A DNA stretch of 64,000 nucleotides. Source: an uncultured Clostridia bacterium (GTDB lineage Bacteria; Bacillota; Clostridia; Christensenellales; Borkfalkiaceae). Made by a program: the position numbers and the translations under genes. Below, one piece after another: positions 44,773 to 54,349 of the stretch (positions within the stretch are counted from its first letter, which is position 1; each line of letters begins with the position of its first letter). The notes under the pieces were generated by a model. That model ran no database searches and was not told the DNA's origin. It saw only the letters and a list, made by a program, of their open reading frames with translations. The DNA lies in assembly GCA_944330115.1 (NCBI GenBank), contig CALVIN010000001.1, positions 248,001 through 312,000 on the forward strand, written 5' to 3'.

Positions 44773-47592
44773 ATGAAGGAAGAAATTTTTGTTAAAGGCG
44801 CAAAGGAAAATAATTTAAAGAATATCGACGTACACATTCCCCGCAACACGCTCACCGTGTTTACGGGGCTTTCGGGCAGCGGCAAATCTACGCTCGCCTT
44901 CGATACAATATTCGCCGAGGGGCAGAGGAGGTATATAGAGAGCCTCTCGTCCTACGCCCGTCAATTTTTGGGGCAGATGGAAAAGCCCGACGTTGAGTCG
45001 ATAGACGGCCTTTCGCCGGCAATATCGATAGACCAGAAGACCACTTCGCACAACCCGCGCTCCACCGTGGGCACGGTGACGGAGATATACGACTATTTCC
45101 GTCTGCTGTTCGCCCGCGTGGGTGTTCCGCACTGCCCCAACTGCGGCAGGGAGATACGAAAACAGTCGGTGGACGAAATAGCCGACCGCGTAATGGCGAT
45201 GCCCGCAGGCAGCAAGATAATGGTGGAGGCGCCCGTCGCGCGCGGCAAGAAGGGTGAATTCGTAAAGGAACTCGCCTCCTTCAAAAAGAGCGGCTACGGC
45301 AGGGTGAAGATAGACGGCGCCGTGTATGACCTGCAGGAGGAGATACATCTCGAAAAGAATATCCGCCACAACATCTCCGTCGTCATCGACAGGCTGGTGA
45401 TAAAGGAGGGTATATTAAAGAGACTTACCGACAGTTTAGAGGCGGCCTTAAAGCTGGGCGGCGGACTGGTGATAATAGACAGCGGCGATAATGAGGAACT
45501 GTATTCCTCCAACTACGCCTGTCCCGATTGCGGCATCTCGATAGAGGAGATAGAGCCCAGGCTCTTTTCGTTCAACACTCCCTGGGGCGCCTGCCCCGAG
45601 TGCTCGGGCCTCGGCTTCAAGCAGGTGGTGGACCCCGATCTCATCTGTCCGGACAAAACAAAGACCTTGCGCGAGGGCGCGATCAAGGTGAGCGGCTGGA
45701 ACCTCGACAGTTCGGCCATGACGCAGATGTATATAAATTCGCTCGCACAGCACTATAATTTTTCTTTGGACGTACCCGTAAAGGACCTGCCCGACTGGGT
45801 ATATAACCTGCTCATGTACGGCAACGGCGGCGAGCAGATAGAGCTTGCCTACAACGCCTACCGCTTTTCGGGCAGCTATAAGACGGCGTGGGAGGGCTTT
45901 GTAAACAATCTGCAGCGCCGCTATAATCAGACGTCGTCCGACAGCGTAAAGTGGGACATAGAGCGCTATATGCGCGTCACCGACTGCCCCGTATGCCACG
46001 GCAAGAGGCTCAAAAAGGAGGCGCTCGCCGTCACCGTGGGTGGCAAAAATATCGCGCAGGTGTGCGACATGGCCGTGGACGACCTTGCGGCGTTTGCCGA
46101 CTTTTCCTTCTTTACGCCCACCGAACACATGATAGCCGACAGCATCGTAAAAGAGATAGATAACCGCATCTCCTTTTTGAAGAACGTGGGGCTAGGATAC
46201 CTCACGCTGTCGCGCTCGGCGGCCACCCTCTCGGGCGGCGAAAGTCAGCGCATAAGGCTGGCAACGCAGATCGGCAGCGCGCTCACGGGCGTGTTGTATA
46301 TACTCGACGAGCCCTCGATAGGCCTGCATCAGCGCGACAATGAAAAACTGCTCGCCTCCCTCAAGGGCCTGCGCGACCTCGGCAATACTCTTATAGTCGT
46401 TGAGCACGACGAAGACACCATGCGCGCGGCTGACTATATCGTCGATATCGGCCCCAAGGCGGGCGTGCACGGCGGCGAGGTTGTGGCTTGCGGTACGCCG
46501 CAGGACATAATGAACGCGCCCAACTCTATAACGGGCGACTACCTTGCGGGCAGGCGCAAAATAGAGGTACCCGCCGTGCGCAAGAAGCCCGACGGGCGCT
46601 ACCTCACGGTAAAGGGGTGCAGGCAGAACAATCTGAAGGGCATCGACGTGCAGATACCAGCGGGGCTGATAACGGCCGTGACGGGCGTATCCGGTTCGGG
46701 CAAGTCGAGCCTTGTAAACGAGATAATCTATCCCTACCTTGCAAACACGCTCAACGGCGCGCGTCAGCCGCAGGGCAAGTTCGACGAAATTTTGGGGCTG
46801 GAGCACTTCGACAAGGTGATAGCCATCGACCAGCAGCCCATAGGCAGGACGCCCCGCTCAAATCCCGCAACGTACACGGGCGTGTTTACCATGATACGCG
46901 ATCTGTTCGCCGCCACGCCCGACGCAAAGGAGCGCGGCTATAAGAGCGGCAGGTTCTCCTTCAATATAAAGGGCGGCAGGTGCGAGCACTGCGAGGGCGG
47001 CGGCATAATTCAGATAGAGATGCACTTCCTGCCCGATATATACGTTCCCTGCGAGGTGTGCGGCGGCAAGCGCTACAACCGCGAAACGCTGGAGGTGAAG
47101 TATAAGGGCAAGTCGATATCCGATGTGCTCGACATGACGGTGGAGGACGCCGCCGAATTCTTTAAGCCGATAAATTCCATTTACAACAAGCTTGCTACGC
47201 TTGTCGATGTTGGCCTCGGCTATATCAAGCTCGGGCAGAGCGCCACAACGCTCTCGGGTGGCGAGGCACAGAGGGTAAAACTTGCAACCGAGCTTTCAAA
47301 GCGCAGCACGGGCAAGACATTCTATATCCTCGACGAACCGACGACTGGCCTGCACACCTACGACGTAGATAAACTTATAAAGATACTCGCCCGCCTGCGT
47401 GAGGGCGGCAACACCGTGCTTGTGATAGAACACAACCTCGACGTGATAAAGACCGCCGACTGGATAATCGACCTCGGCCCCGAAGGGGGAGATAAGGGCG
47501 GAACGCTGATAGCCTGCGGCTCGCCCGAGGATATCGCCGCCCATCCCGAAAGCTATACGGGTCAGTTCTTAAAAAAGGTGTTAAAGGACTGA
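44773..47592 (+). CDS. uvrA: Excinuclease ABC subunit A
   Basis: 939 residues, full length. Two ABC ATPase modules: Walker A GLSGSGKSTL (about 33) and GVSGSGKSSL (about 640), signature motifs LSGGESQRI and LSGGEAQRV. Zinc fingers are CPNCGREI (first, in the UvrB-contact region), CPDCG...CPECSG and CEHCEGGG...CEVCGG. It scans DNA for distortions as a dimer and loads UvrB. Same operon as uvrB. Confidence 0.98.
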   Translation: MKEEIFVKGAKENNLKNIDVHIPRNTLTVFTGLSGSGKSTLAFDTIFAEGQRRYIESLSSYARQFLGQMEKPDVESIDGLSPAISIDQKTTSHNPRSTVGTVTEIYDYFRLLFARVGVPHCPNCGREIRKQSVDEIADRVMAMPAGSKIMVEAPVARGKKGEFVKELASFKKSGYGRVKIDGAVYDLQEEIHLEKNIRHNISVVIDRLVIKEGILKRLTDSLEAALKLGGGLVIIDSGDNEELYSSNYACPDCGISIEEIEPRLFSFNTPWGACPECSGLGFKQVVDPDLICPDKTKTLREGAIKVSGWNLDSSAMTQMYINSLAQHYNFSLDVPVKDLPDWVYNLLMYGNGGEQIELAYNAYRFSGSYKTAWEGFVNNLQRRYNQTSSDSVKWDIERYMRVTDCPVCHGKRLKKEALAVTVGGKNIAQVCDMAVDDLAAFADFSFFTPTEHMIADSIVKEIDNRISFLKNVGLGYLTLSRSAATLSGGESQRIRLATQIGSALTGVLYILDEPSIGLHQRDNEKLLASLKGLRDLGNTLIVVEHDEDTMRAADYIVDIGPKAGVHGGEVVACGTPQDIMNAPNSITGDYLAGRRKIEVPAVRKKPDGRYLTVKGCRQNNLKGIDVQIPAGLITAVTGVSGSGKSSLVNEIIYPYLANTLNGARQPQGKFDEILGLEHFDKVIAIDQQPIGRTPRSNPATYTGVFTMIRDLFAATPDAKERGYKSGRFSFNIKGGRCEHCEGGGIIQIEMHFLPDIYVPCEVCGGKRYNRETLEVKYKGKSISDVLDMTVEDAAEFFKPINSIYNKLATLVDVGLGYIKLGQSATTLSGGEAQRVKLATELSKRSTGKTFYILDEPTTGLHTYDVDKLIKILARLREGGNTVLVIEHNLDVIKTADWIIDLGPEGGDKGGTLIACGSPEDIAAHPESYTGQFLKKVLKD

Positions 47593-47633
47593 TTTGGCAC
47601 CTTGAAGAGCAATTTTTGCGATATATAGAGCTG

Positions 47634-47663
47634 TTTGCAAAGTACTATGTGTGACATAATCGC
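47634..47663 (+). repeat. Dispersed AGTACT-type repeat, copy 7
   Basis: TTTGCAAAGTACTATG then TGTGACATAATCGC; 40 bp after the uvrA stop. Confidence 0.75.
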
Positions 47664-47835
47664 ATGCTTTTTATTATATTGCTGAAAACTATATTCGGTG
47701 ACGGGCATTACAGAATGATATAAAAAAACGGCAGATGTAAACTCTTGTTGCGCGTTTGTAAAGCGTATGCGGTTGCGCCTTTGCGTCGTGCGGTATTAAA
47801 ATACAGTTACGATAAAAATATTGGACGGTGAGCAA

Positions 47836-48528
47836 ATGGATTTTGCAAAAAAGTTTTTAAGTTTAAGAAAGGCCGCCGGGCTCTCGCAGGAGGAGGCTGC
47901 CGATAAATTGGGCGTCTCGCGCCAGGCCATCTCGCGCTGGGAGCAGGGCACGGCGCTGCCCGATGCGTTCAACCTCTCTGTGATTTGCAGGGTATTCAAC
48001 GTTTCGGCAGACAGCCTTATAGGCGACCTTGCGGCGCCGCCTTCGGAAGATGACGCGGCAAATGAGGGATCTGGCGATGCTGCCTGCAATGCCTGCCTTG
48101 CCGCGGAGGAGCAATTTTCTGCTGCCAAAGAGAGGCGCGGGCACACGCTGTTTTTGGTGTGCAAATACATTCACTTTGCCGCGCTCGCGCTTGAAGGTGC
48201 GGGCATCGTGTGCTTTGTATGCTCGCAGGTTGCGGCGTTCTGGGTGCTGTTCGGCATAGGGGTGCTCATATCGCTGTGCGCCATAATTGTTGCCGAGTCG
48301 CTGTTAGGCACAATGGAAAAGGGCGTGCGCGGCAGATGCAGGAGGGACTATTACAAATTTTCGGTATGGGTATTTACTCCGCTGCCGCTGATAGTGGCAG
48401 TAATTTCCGTGTGCTGGCTTTCTATGAGCGATTCCGGGCAGACCATGCCGGTGTTTCTGATAGCATTGTGTTGCCTGGCGGTATATGTATTTGCCTGCGC
48501 GGTGATAACTTCGCTCTTAAAGGACTGA
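47836..48528 (+). CDS. XRE-type HTH regulator with membrane domain
   Basis: 230 residues from ATG 47836. An N-terminal helix-turn-helix (LRKAAGLSQEEAADKLGVSR, QAISRWEQGTALPDAFNLSV) is joined by a Ser/Ala/Cys-containing linker (about 75-105) to four hydrophobic segments (about 112-230). This HTH-plus-membrane design is common in clostridia, where the membrane part may sense envelope state or small molecules. Target genes are not evident. Confidence 0.88.
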   Translation: MDFAKKFLSLRKAAGLSQEEAADKLGVSRQAISRWEQGTALPDAFNLSVICRVFNVSADSLIGDLAAPPSEDDAANEGSGDAACNACLAAEEQFSAAKERRGHTLFLVCKYIHFAALALEGAGIVCFVCSQVAAFWVLFGIGVLISLCAIIVAESLLGTMEKGVRGRCRRDYYKFSVWVFTPLPLIVAVISVCWLSMSDSGQTMPVFLIALCCLAVYVFACAVITSLLKD

Positions 48529-48557
48529 ATTTTTATGATTTGAATACCGTTTAAAGG

Positions 48558-48593
48558 GGCAGGGAGCGCGCGAAATTTTCGCGCGCTCCCTGC
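48558..48593 (+). terminator. Terminator after the XRE gene
   Basis: GGCAGGGAGCGCGCGAAA with complementary arm, then TTTA. Confidence 0.85.
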
Positions 48594-48679
48594 CTTTATG
48601 TTGCTGCCGTCATAATGCCTATCGCAAAAACCGCGGGTTTTGAATAAGTTGGTAATATAACTTTTTTAAGGAGGAGCCA

Positions 48680-49189
48680 ATGCCCAAACCTCTCATTGCC
48701 GAAGCACCCTACCCCGCAGCGGAGGAGTTGTGCCGCGACGCCTATTCGCTCCGCGTGATATCGCCGTCGTACGCCGCCCCTTCGGGTGAACTGACCGCAA
48801 TATTGCAGTATTTATATCACTATCATATGTTCAAGGCAAGCGGCTATGCGGCCTATGCCGAAATCATAGAGAGTATCGCCATAGCCGAAATGATGCACTT
48901 AAAGCTTATCGGCGCGGCCATTACCGCGCTCGGCGCGCCGCCGGTATATACCGCCAACCCGCCCGTGTTTTTCAATTTTTATAGCGCAAAGTTCGTCACA
49001 TATTCTCGCACGCTGGTGTGCATGGCCGAGGACGACGTGCGCGCCGAAAAGCAGGCGATACACGGCTACGAGCGCATGCTCAGGCTGCTGCGCAACGACA
49101 GGGTGAAGGAGCTCATCTCGCGCATTATCGAGGACGAAAAGCTGCACCTTGCCGAGTTTGAAAAAATTTTGTGCGCCCTTAAAAGTTGA
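48680..49189 (+). CDS. Ferritin-like diiron/dimanganese protein
   Basis: 169 residues with AAGGAGG before ATG 48680. Four helices supply metal ligands in the ferritin-like pattern: SGELTAILQYLYH (Glu), AIAEMMHLKLIG (ExxH), EKQAIHGYERML (Glu) and IEDEKLHLAEFEKI (ExxH). It resembles the CotJC/Mn-catalase-type and bacterioferritin-like proteins of clostridia, so peroxide detoxification or metal storage is plausible. It is 53 bp before a FAD oxidoreductase with its own promoter. Confidence 0.75.
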   Translation: MPKPLIAEAPYPAAEELCRDAYSLRVISPSYAAPSGELTAILQYLYHYHMFKASGYAAYAEIIESIAIAEMMHLKLIGAAITALGAPPVYTANPPVFFNFYSAKFVTYSRTLVCMAEDDVRAEKQAIHGYERMLRLLRNDRVKELISRIIEDEKLHLAEFEKILCALKS

Positions 49190-49205
49190 CGCAAGCCTTT
49201 AAAAG

Positions 49206-49235
49206 TTGACATCGGCGGCGGCGTTATTATACAAT
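49206..49235 (+). promoter_or_regulatory. Promoter of the FAD oxidoreductase pair, giving a leaderless mRNA
   Basis: TTGACA (49206-49211), 18-bp spacer, TACAAT (49230-49235; TATACA with 16-bp spacing overlaps). ATG is at 49243, about the expected start point. Confidence 0.65.
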
Positions 49236-49242
49236 TATTAAA

Positions 49243-50415
49243 ATGAAGTATGATGTTGCAATAGTGGGCGGAGGCGCCGCGGGACTTGCGCTTGCGGTGC
49301 TGCTCGGCCGACGCGAAAAATTTAATATCGCCGTATTTGAGGGCGGCGCGCGCGCAGGCAAAAAACTTGCGGCGAGCGGCAACGGCCAGGGGAATATCTC
49401 CAACGGCAGTATTGCGCCCCGAAATTATCACGGCGGCGGAAGCGCCCTTGCCTATAAAATAATTTCCGAGCAGGGGGAGGTGTATAAATCGCTCTTCCAC
49501 GGCAAGTTTGTGCAGGATGAGCGTGGCAGGATATACCCCGCAGGCAGGCAGGCCTCGGCGCTTTCCGATAGCCTGCTCTTCGATATAAAAAAGTGCGGGG
49601 TGAGCATTTTTACCGGCGCAAAGGTGACCGAAATAAAGAGGGACGGCGGCGCATTTTTGGGTATACTTGCCGATAAATCGCGTTTTTCGGCAAAATGCAT
49701 AGTACTATGCGTGGGAGGAAAGGCGCAAAAACAGTTCGGAACTGACGGTTCTTCGTATTCTCTCGCGCAGCGGTTCGGGCATAGGATAACGCCCCTGCTG
49801 CCCGCCATTGTGCAGTTAAAAACGGATACCGCAGACATAAAGACGTTGCGCGGCATACGCGCCGACTGCGTTGTTTCGGCTATAGTCAATGGCCGTGAGT
49901 GCAGCCGCTGCCGCGGCGACGTGATATTTACCGAATACGGCGTTTCGGGCAATGCGGTATTTTTTGTATCCTCGGCGCTTGCCGGGGAGAGCGGAGCGCA
50001 GATAAACATTGAGTTTGCGCCCGATTTTTCCGAGGACGAGCTTGCTGAGGACATACGCGCAAAGCAGTCGCTCGGGTATGAGAGGAGCGAGTTGCTCGCT
50101 TGCACGCTCAACAATCAGATAGGCAGGGCGATAGTAAGGCGCGCCGCAAGCGGCGATCCCGCCGTTATTGCCCATACGGCAAAGCACTTCACGCTCCCCG
50201 TTTTGGGTACGCTCGGCTTTGACTATGCGCAGGTGACGCGCGGCGGCGTGGATATGCACGATATAAGCGACGAGCTGGAGAGCAAATTGTGCCGCAACCT
50301 GTTTTTTGCGGGCGAGGTGCTCGACGTCGACGGCGATTGCGGCGGATACAATCTCACCTGGGCGCTTGCCTCGGCGGCCAAGGTTGCCTCGGTCATCTGT
50401 GGGAGGGAGAGATGA
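49243..50415 (+). CDS. BaiN/HI0933-family FAD-dependent oxidoreductase
   Basis: 390 residues. The dinucleotide-binding motif GGGAAGLALAVLLGRR is at residues 8-23; KKLAASGNGQGNISN and the C-terminal FFAGEVLDVDGDCGGYNLTW are signatures of the HI0933/BaiN flavoprotein family. Some relatives reduce steroid or bile-acid double bonds, but most have no known substrate. The next gene, another FAD protein, overlaps by four bases (ATGA), suggesting they work together. Within it, GCATAGTACTATGCGTGG (49697-49714) resembles the dispersed repeat but is in coding sequence. Confidence 0.9.
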   Translation: MKYDVAIVGGGAAGLALAVLLGRREKFNIAVFEGGARAGKKLAASGNGQGNISNGSIAPRNYHGGGSALAYKIISEQGEVYKSLFHGKFVQDERGRIYPAGRQASALSDSLLFDIKKCGVSIFTGAKVTEIKRDGGAFLGILADKSRFSAKCIVLCVGGKAQKQFGTDGSSYSLAQRFGHRITPLLPAIVQLKTDTADIKTLRGIRADCVVSAIVNGRECSRCRGDVIFTEYGVSGNAVFFVSSALAGESGAQINIEFAPDFSEDELAEDIRAKQSLGYERSELLACTLNNQIGRAIVRRAASGDPAVIAHTAKHFTLPVLGTLGFDYAQVTRGGVDMHDISDELESKLCRNLFFAGEVLDVDGDCGGYNLTWALASAAKVASVICGRER

Positions 50416-51956
50416 TAAAGCGCATCGACAATATAAAGATCCCCGCAGGCCAGGGCGATGCTGAACTGTTTGAGTTGGTGAAAAGAAGGGCTGGCGGAAA
50501 GCTCGGCTACTTTAAGATACTGAAAAAATCGCTCGACGCGCGCGACAAAAGGAATATACACTGGCTGTATTCGGCGGCCTATTCGCGCGAAAAGGAGAAT
50601 GACGGGCGGCCCCCGCTCGAAAAACTTAAAGACGCGCCCGAGGTGTGCGTTATAGGTTCGGGCCCCGCGGGACTATGCTGTGCCGTGCGGCTGTGCGAGC
50701 GCGGGTATCACCCCGTGATATTGGAGCGCGGCGGCAGTGTGGACGAGCGCTTGAGGGCGGTGAACACCTTTTTTACCGAGCGCGTGCTCGACGAAAACAG
50801 CAATGTGCAGTTCGGTGAGGGTGGTGCCGGCACCTTTTCGGACGGCAAACTGAATACGGGCACAAAGGACGGCTATAACCGCGACGTGCTCGAAATTTTC
50901 GCCCGCTTCGGCGCGCCCGAAGAGATACTCTATTTAAATAAGCCGCATATCGGCAGCGATAAGCTGCGCGGAGTGCTCAAAAATATACGCGCCTATATTG
51001 AAAATTGCGGCGGAAGGTTTTTGTTCGGCAAAAAATTCTGCGGCTTTGCCGCCGAAAACGGCGAGCTTAAGAGCGTTAAATTTTGCGACGTACACAGCGG
51101 CGAGGAGAATGAACTGCCGGTTGCCGCGGCCGTGCTTGCCGTGGGGCATTCGGCGCGCGATACCTTCCGCATGCTTGCGGCAAACAGCATAGCCATGCAG
51201 CCGCGCGATTTTGCCGTTGGCGTAAGGGTGGAGCACCTTGCCTCGGCGATAAGTTTTGCGCAGTATGGCGAGGCATACAAACTGCTGCCCGCCGCCGACT
51301 ATAAGCTGGTATCGCACGCCCATGAGCGCACGGTGTTCACTTTTTGCATGTGCCCGGGCGGCGTGGTGGTACCCTCCGCAAGCGAAGCGGGCGGCGTGGT
51401 TGTCAACGGCATGAGCGACTTTGCTCGTGACGGTGCAAATTCCAATTCTGCGCTGATGGTGCAACTCTCGCGCGCAGACTTCGGCGAGGGACTGTTCGAC
51501 GGCATGGAGTTTCAGCGCAAGTTGGAGGAACGGGCGTATGTTGCGGGAGGAAGTTCCTATCGCGCTCCCTGCCAGCTGTTCGGCGACTTTGCAAAGGACA
51601 GGATATCTCAGTCTTTCGGAGAAGTTGCGCCCACATACGCCGCAGGCGTTACTTTTGCGCCGCTTGCCGAGGTGTTGCCAAAAGCGGCGGTGGAGGCTTT
51701 AAAAGTTTCCGTGCCCGACATGGCAAAGCGACTGCACGGGTTCGACAGCGCAAGCGCCCTGTTTACGGGAGTTGAGTCGCGCTTTTCCTCGCCCGTGAGG
51801 ATCTTGCGCGGGGAGGACAGGCAGAGCGTATCCTTAAAAAATCTGTACCCCTGCGGCGAGGGCAGCGGGTATTCGGGCGGCATAACGAGCTCTGCGGCCG
51901 ACGGCATACGCACGGCGGAATATATCTACGGCATACATAGCGCGGCGCGGAAATAA
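50412..51956 (+). CDS. FAD-dependent protein of the COG2509 family
   Basis: 514 residues from ATG 50412. An N-terminal domain of about 85 residues (IKRIDNIKIPAGQGDAEL, LGYFKILKKSLDARDKRNIH), present in COG2509 proteins, precedes the FAD motif VIGSGPAGLCCAVRLCERG. Further signatures are QFGEGGAGTFSDGKLNTGTK and the C-terminal YPCGEGSGYSGGITSSAADG, shared with geranylgeranyl-reductase-like flavoproteins. Substrate unknown. Coupled to the BaiN-like gene. Confidence 0.9.
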   Translation: MIKRIDNIKIPAGQGDAELFELVKRRAGGKLGYFKILKKSLDARDKRNIHWLYSAAYSREKENDGRPPLEKLKDAPEVCVIGSGPAGLCCAVRLCERGYHPVILERGGSVDERLRAVNTFFTERVLDENSNVQFGEGGAGTFSDGKLNTGTKDGYNRDVLEIFARFGAPEEILYLNKPHIGSDKLRGVLKNIRAYIENCGGRFLFGKKFCGFAAENGELKSVKFCDVHSGEENELPVAAAVLAVGHSARDTFRMLAANSIAMQPRDFAVGVRVEHLASAISFAQYGEAYKLLPAADYKLVSHAHERTVFTFCMCPGGVVVPSASEAGGVVVNGMSDFARDGANSNSALMVQLSRADFGEGLFDGMEFQRKLEERAYVAGGSSYRAPCQLFGDFAKDRISQSFGEVAPTYAAGVTFAPLAEVLPKAAVEALKVSVPDMAKRLHGFDSASALFTGVESRFSSPVRILRGEDRQSVSLKNLYPCGEGSGYSGGITSSAADGIRTAEYIYGIHSAARK

Positions 51957-52124
51957 TCATTAAAACCATATAAATTTTTCATATTTTTTACACATATTCG
52001 GTCTATAATCTAAATCGAAGTACGGGGAGAGGGGCAGAAAAGCTCCCGCCCGTATAAAAGCCTATGCGGAGAGAATCTCCGCACAATAAAGATTACACGT
52101 AACTTTTTTCATATTCTCTCGAAT

Positions 52125-52153
52125 GGGCCCTGCGCATTTTATGCGCAGGGCCC
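52125..52153 (+). terminator. Hairpin after the oxidoreductase operon
   Basis: GGGCCCTGCGCAT and its complement around TTT; very stable, weak T tail. Confidence 0.7.
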
Positions 52154-52180
52154 ACCCCTTTATACTGATATATAATAGTG

Positions 52181-52210
52181 TTTGCGAAGTACTATGTGTG
52201 GCATAAAGCC
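52181..52210 (+). repeat. Dispersed AGTACT-type repeat, copy 8
   Basis: TTTGCGAAGTACTATG then TGTGGCATAAAGCC; between convergent genes. Confidence 0.75.
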
Positions 52211-52250
52211 GATATTTTTGTGTGTTTTTACCCTGAAATATAAAAAACAA

Positions 52251-52275
52251 CCTCCGCAGCATTTTGCTGCGGAGG
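52251..52275 (-). terminator. Terminator of pyk
   Basis: CCTCCGCAGC, ATTTT loop, GCTGCGGAGG; T-rich tract on the minus strand. Confidence 0.88.
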
Positions 52276-52333
52276 CGCTTTAACATATATGATTTTAAGT
52301 TGAGGGCGGACGGTTAAACTTTGCCCGGTTCTT

Positions 52334-53755
52334 TTACTGGATGGTTTCAACGTTGATGAGGTTGGAGTTGCCGCTCTTGCCGTTGGGGGTGCCGCCGGTG
52401 AGGACTATCTTGTCGCCCTTCTTTACGAGGCCGGTATCGATTGCCGCGCGCTTGCCGTAGTGGAAGAGCACGTCTACCGAATAGAACTCCTCGCTCATTA
52501 CGGGGATAACGCCCCAGCTGAGTGCAAGCTTTCTGTATGCGCGCTCGTCGGTGGTCATGCCGATTATGTCTATCATGGGACGGAAGCGCGAAACGAGTTT
52601 TGCGGTATAGCCCGAACGGGTGCACGCAACGATGAGCTTTGCGCCTATATCCTGGGCGAGCGTGCAGGCCGAGTGAGAGAGCGCCTCCGAAAGGGACTTT
52701 ATGTGATACTCTTCGGGAGCTATATAGGCGATATACTTGGTGTTTTCCTCCGCCTGGGCGGCTATGCGCGCCATTGCCTTTACAGCTTCAACGGGATATG
52801 CGCCGGCAGCCGTCTCGCCCGAGAGCATTATTGCGGACGAACCGTCGTAAACGGCGTTTGCCACGTCGGAGATCTCTGCACGGGTGGGGCGAGGCTGTTT
52901 TATCATAGATTCAAGCATCTCGGTTGCGGTTATGCTGCGCTTGCCGTGCACGCGGCACTTGTGTATTATTGTCTTCTGTATGCTGGGCAGCTCTTCGAAG
53001 GGAACTTCCACGCCGAGGTCGCCGCGCGCTACCATTATGCCGTCGGATACGGCGAGTATCTCGTCGATGTTGTTCACGCCTGCGCGGCTCTCTATTTTTG
53101 CGATTATCTCTATGTCGCCTGCGGGGGAGCCGCACTTTTCAAGCCAGTTCCTCACGTCGATGACGTCCTGGGCGCGGGATACGAAGGAGCATGCGATGTA
53201 GTCGATGCCCTGCTCAACGCCGAAGGCTATGTCGGACTTGTCCTGCTCGGAGAGGTATACCATGTTGAGCTCTTTATCGGGGAAGAACATCGATTTGCGG
53301 TTGGAGAGTTCGCCGCCTATCACCGTCTTGCAGATGACGTCGGGCGCCTTTACTTCAACAACTTCGAATACCATGAGGCCGTTGTTCAAAAGTATCTTGT
53401 CGCCGGGGTTGAGCTGTTCGCATATGCCCTTGAAAGAGACCGAAACCCTCGTCTGGTCGCCTTCGATGTCTTCGGCGGTGAAGGTGAAGGGGTCGCCGTC
53501 CTTTAAGGTTATCTTGTTGTTTTTAAAGGTACCTATCCTGAATTCGGGGCCCTTCGTGTCGAGCATGATGGCGATGGGGACTTTCTTTTCTTCCCTCACC
53601 TTTTTAACTTTAGCTATCTTTGCGGCGTGTTCTTCGTGCGTCCCGTGCGAAAAGTTGAGCCTTGCAACGTTCATGCCGGCGTCGATGAGATCGGAAAGTA
53701 TCTCCTCGGTGTCGCTCGCGGGGCCGAGTGTGCATATGATCTTCGTCTTTTTCAT
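52334..53755 (-). CDS. pyk: Pyruvate kinase
   Basis: 473 residues, the short form without a C-terminal PEP-utiliser-like extension. KIICTLGPASDTEE at the start, MVARGDLGVEVPFEE and ATEMLESMIKQPRPTRAE mark the active site; the C-terminal allosteric domain ends TGGTPNGKSGNSNLINVETI. It turns PEP and ADP into pyruvate and ATP. Ribosome site TAGGAG before the ATG, own promoter region and terminator. Confidence 0.97.
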   Translation of the reverse strand: MKKTKIICTLGPASDTEEILSDLIDAGMNVARLNFSHGTHEEHAAKIAKVKKVREEKKVPIAIMLDTKGPEFRIGTFKNNKITLKDGDPFTFTAEDIEGDQTRVSVSFKGICEQLNPGDKILLNNGLMVFEVVEVKAPDVICKTVIGGELSNRKSMFFPDKELNMVYLSEQDKSDIAFGVEQGIDYIACSFVSRAQDVIDVRNWLEKCGSPAGDIEIIAKIESRAGVNNIDEILAVSDGIMVARGDLGVEVPFEELPSIQKTIIHKCRVHGKRSITATEMLESMIKQPRPTRAEISDVANAVYDGSSAIMLSGETAAGAYPVEAVKAMARIAAQAEENTKYIAYIAPEEYHIKSLSEALSHSACTLAQDIGAKLIVACTRSGYTAKLVSRFRPMIDIIGMTTDERAYRKLALSWGVIPVMSEEFYSVDVLFHYGKRAAIDTGLVKKGDKIVLTGGTPNGKSGNSNLINVETIQ

Positions 53756-53883
53756 GTATCAATTACTCCTAAAGAAATTTTAACCTTTTTTCATCCATTA
53801 TATATTTTAAAGTAAAAGATAAAAAAAATCAATTTAGTTGGCATAATTAGTTACAAAATTTTTTAAAGTATGCTACAATACGG

Positions 53884-54246
53884 CTTGAGATCCGAGTTGT
53901 TCATACGGTCGCGGGCCGCCGAGAGGCGGCGTGAGGAAAGTCCGAGCATCACAGGGCAAGGATGCCTGCTAACGGCAGGAGGAGGCGACTTCAAGGAAAG
54001 TGAACAGAAATACACCGCGGCAGTTTTGCCGTAAGGGTGGAATGGCGAGGTAAGAGCTCACCGTCGCCCCGGTAACGGGGCGAGCCAATTAAACCCCATC
54101 CGATGCAAGATTGGGATAAGGGCTGCGTTAAATCGCGGGGCTGCCCGTCCGCTTTTATCCGTTAATATCGCTTTAGCTTGCCGGCGACGGCAAGCATAGA
54201 TAGATGACCGTACACGACAGAACTCGGCTTACAGATCAATCTCGGG
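53884..54246 (+). ncRNA. rnpB: RNase P RNA
   Basis: The conserved core is complete: GAGGAAAGTCCGAGC (P4/CR-I), TAAGAGCTCACCG (J11/12-P12 region), ACAGAAATACACC, and the 3' GACAGAACTCGGCTTACAGAT-type end. The ends TTGAGAT and ATCTCGG pair as helix P1. The RNA subunit cuts the 5' leader of pre-tRNAs. A TACAAT -10 lies at 53874. Followed by a strong terminator at 54253. Confidence 0.95.
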
Positions 54247-54252
54247 TCTTAA

Positions 54253-54290
54253 AAAATGGCGCCGCGGCAAGTTTGCCGCGGCGCCATTTT
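54253..54290. terminator. Terminator after rnpB
   Basis: AAAATGGCGCCGCGGCAA with perfect complement; works in either direction, so also usable by tmcAL. Confidence 0.9.
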
Positions 54291-54349
54291 AATAATGTAT
54301 ATACAATATTTTATATAATATATTGCAAAAACATAGAGTGTTGCCCGCT

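Noticed and set aside
49697-49714. Tenth copy of the AGTACT repeat
   Set aside because: It lies within a conserved coding stretch (KCIVLCVGG) of the FAD oxidoreductase and lacks the left arm, so it is likely coincidental.
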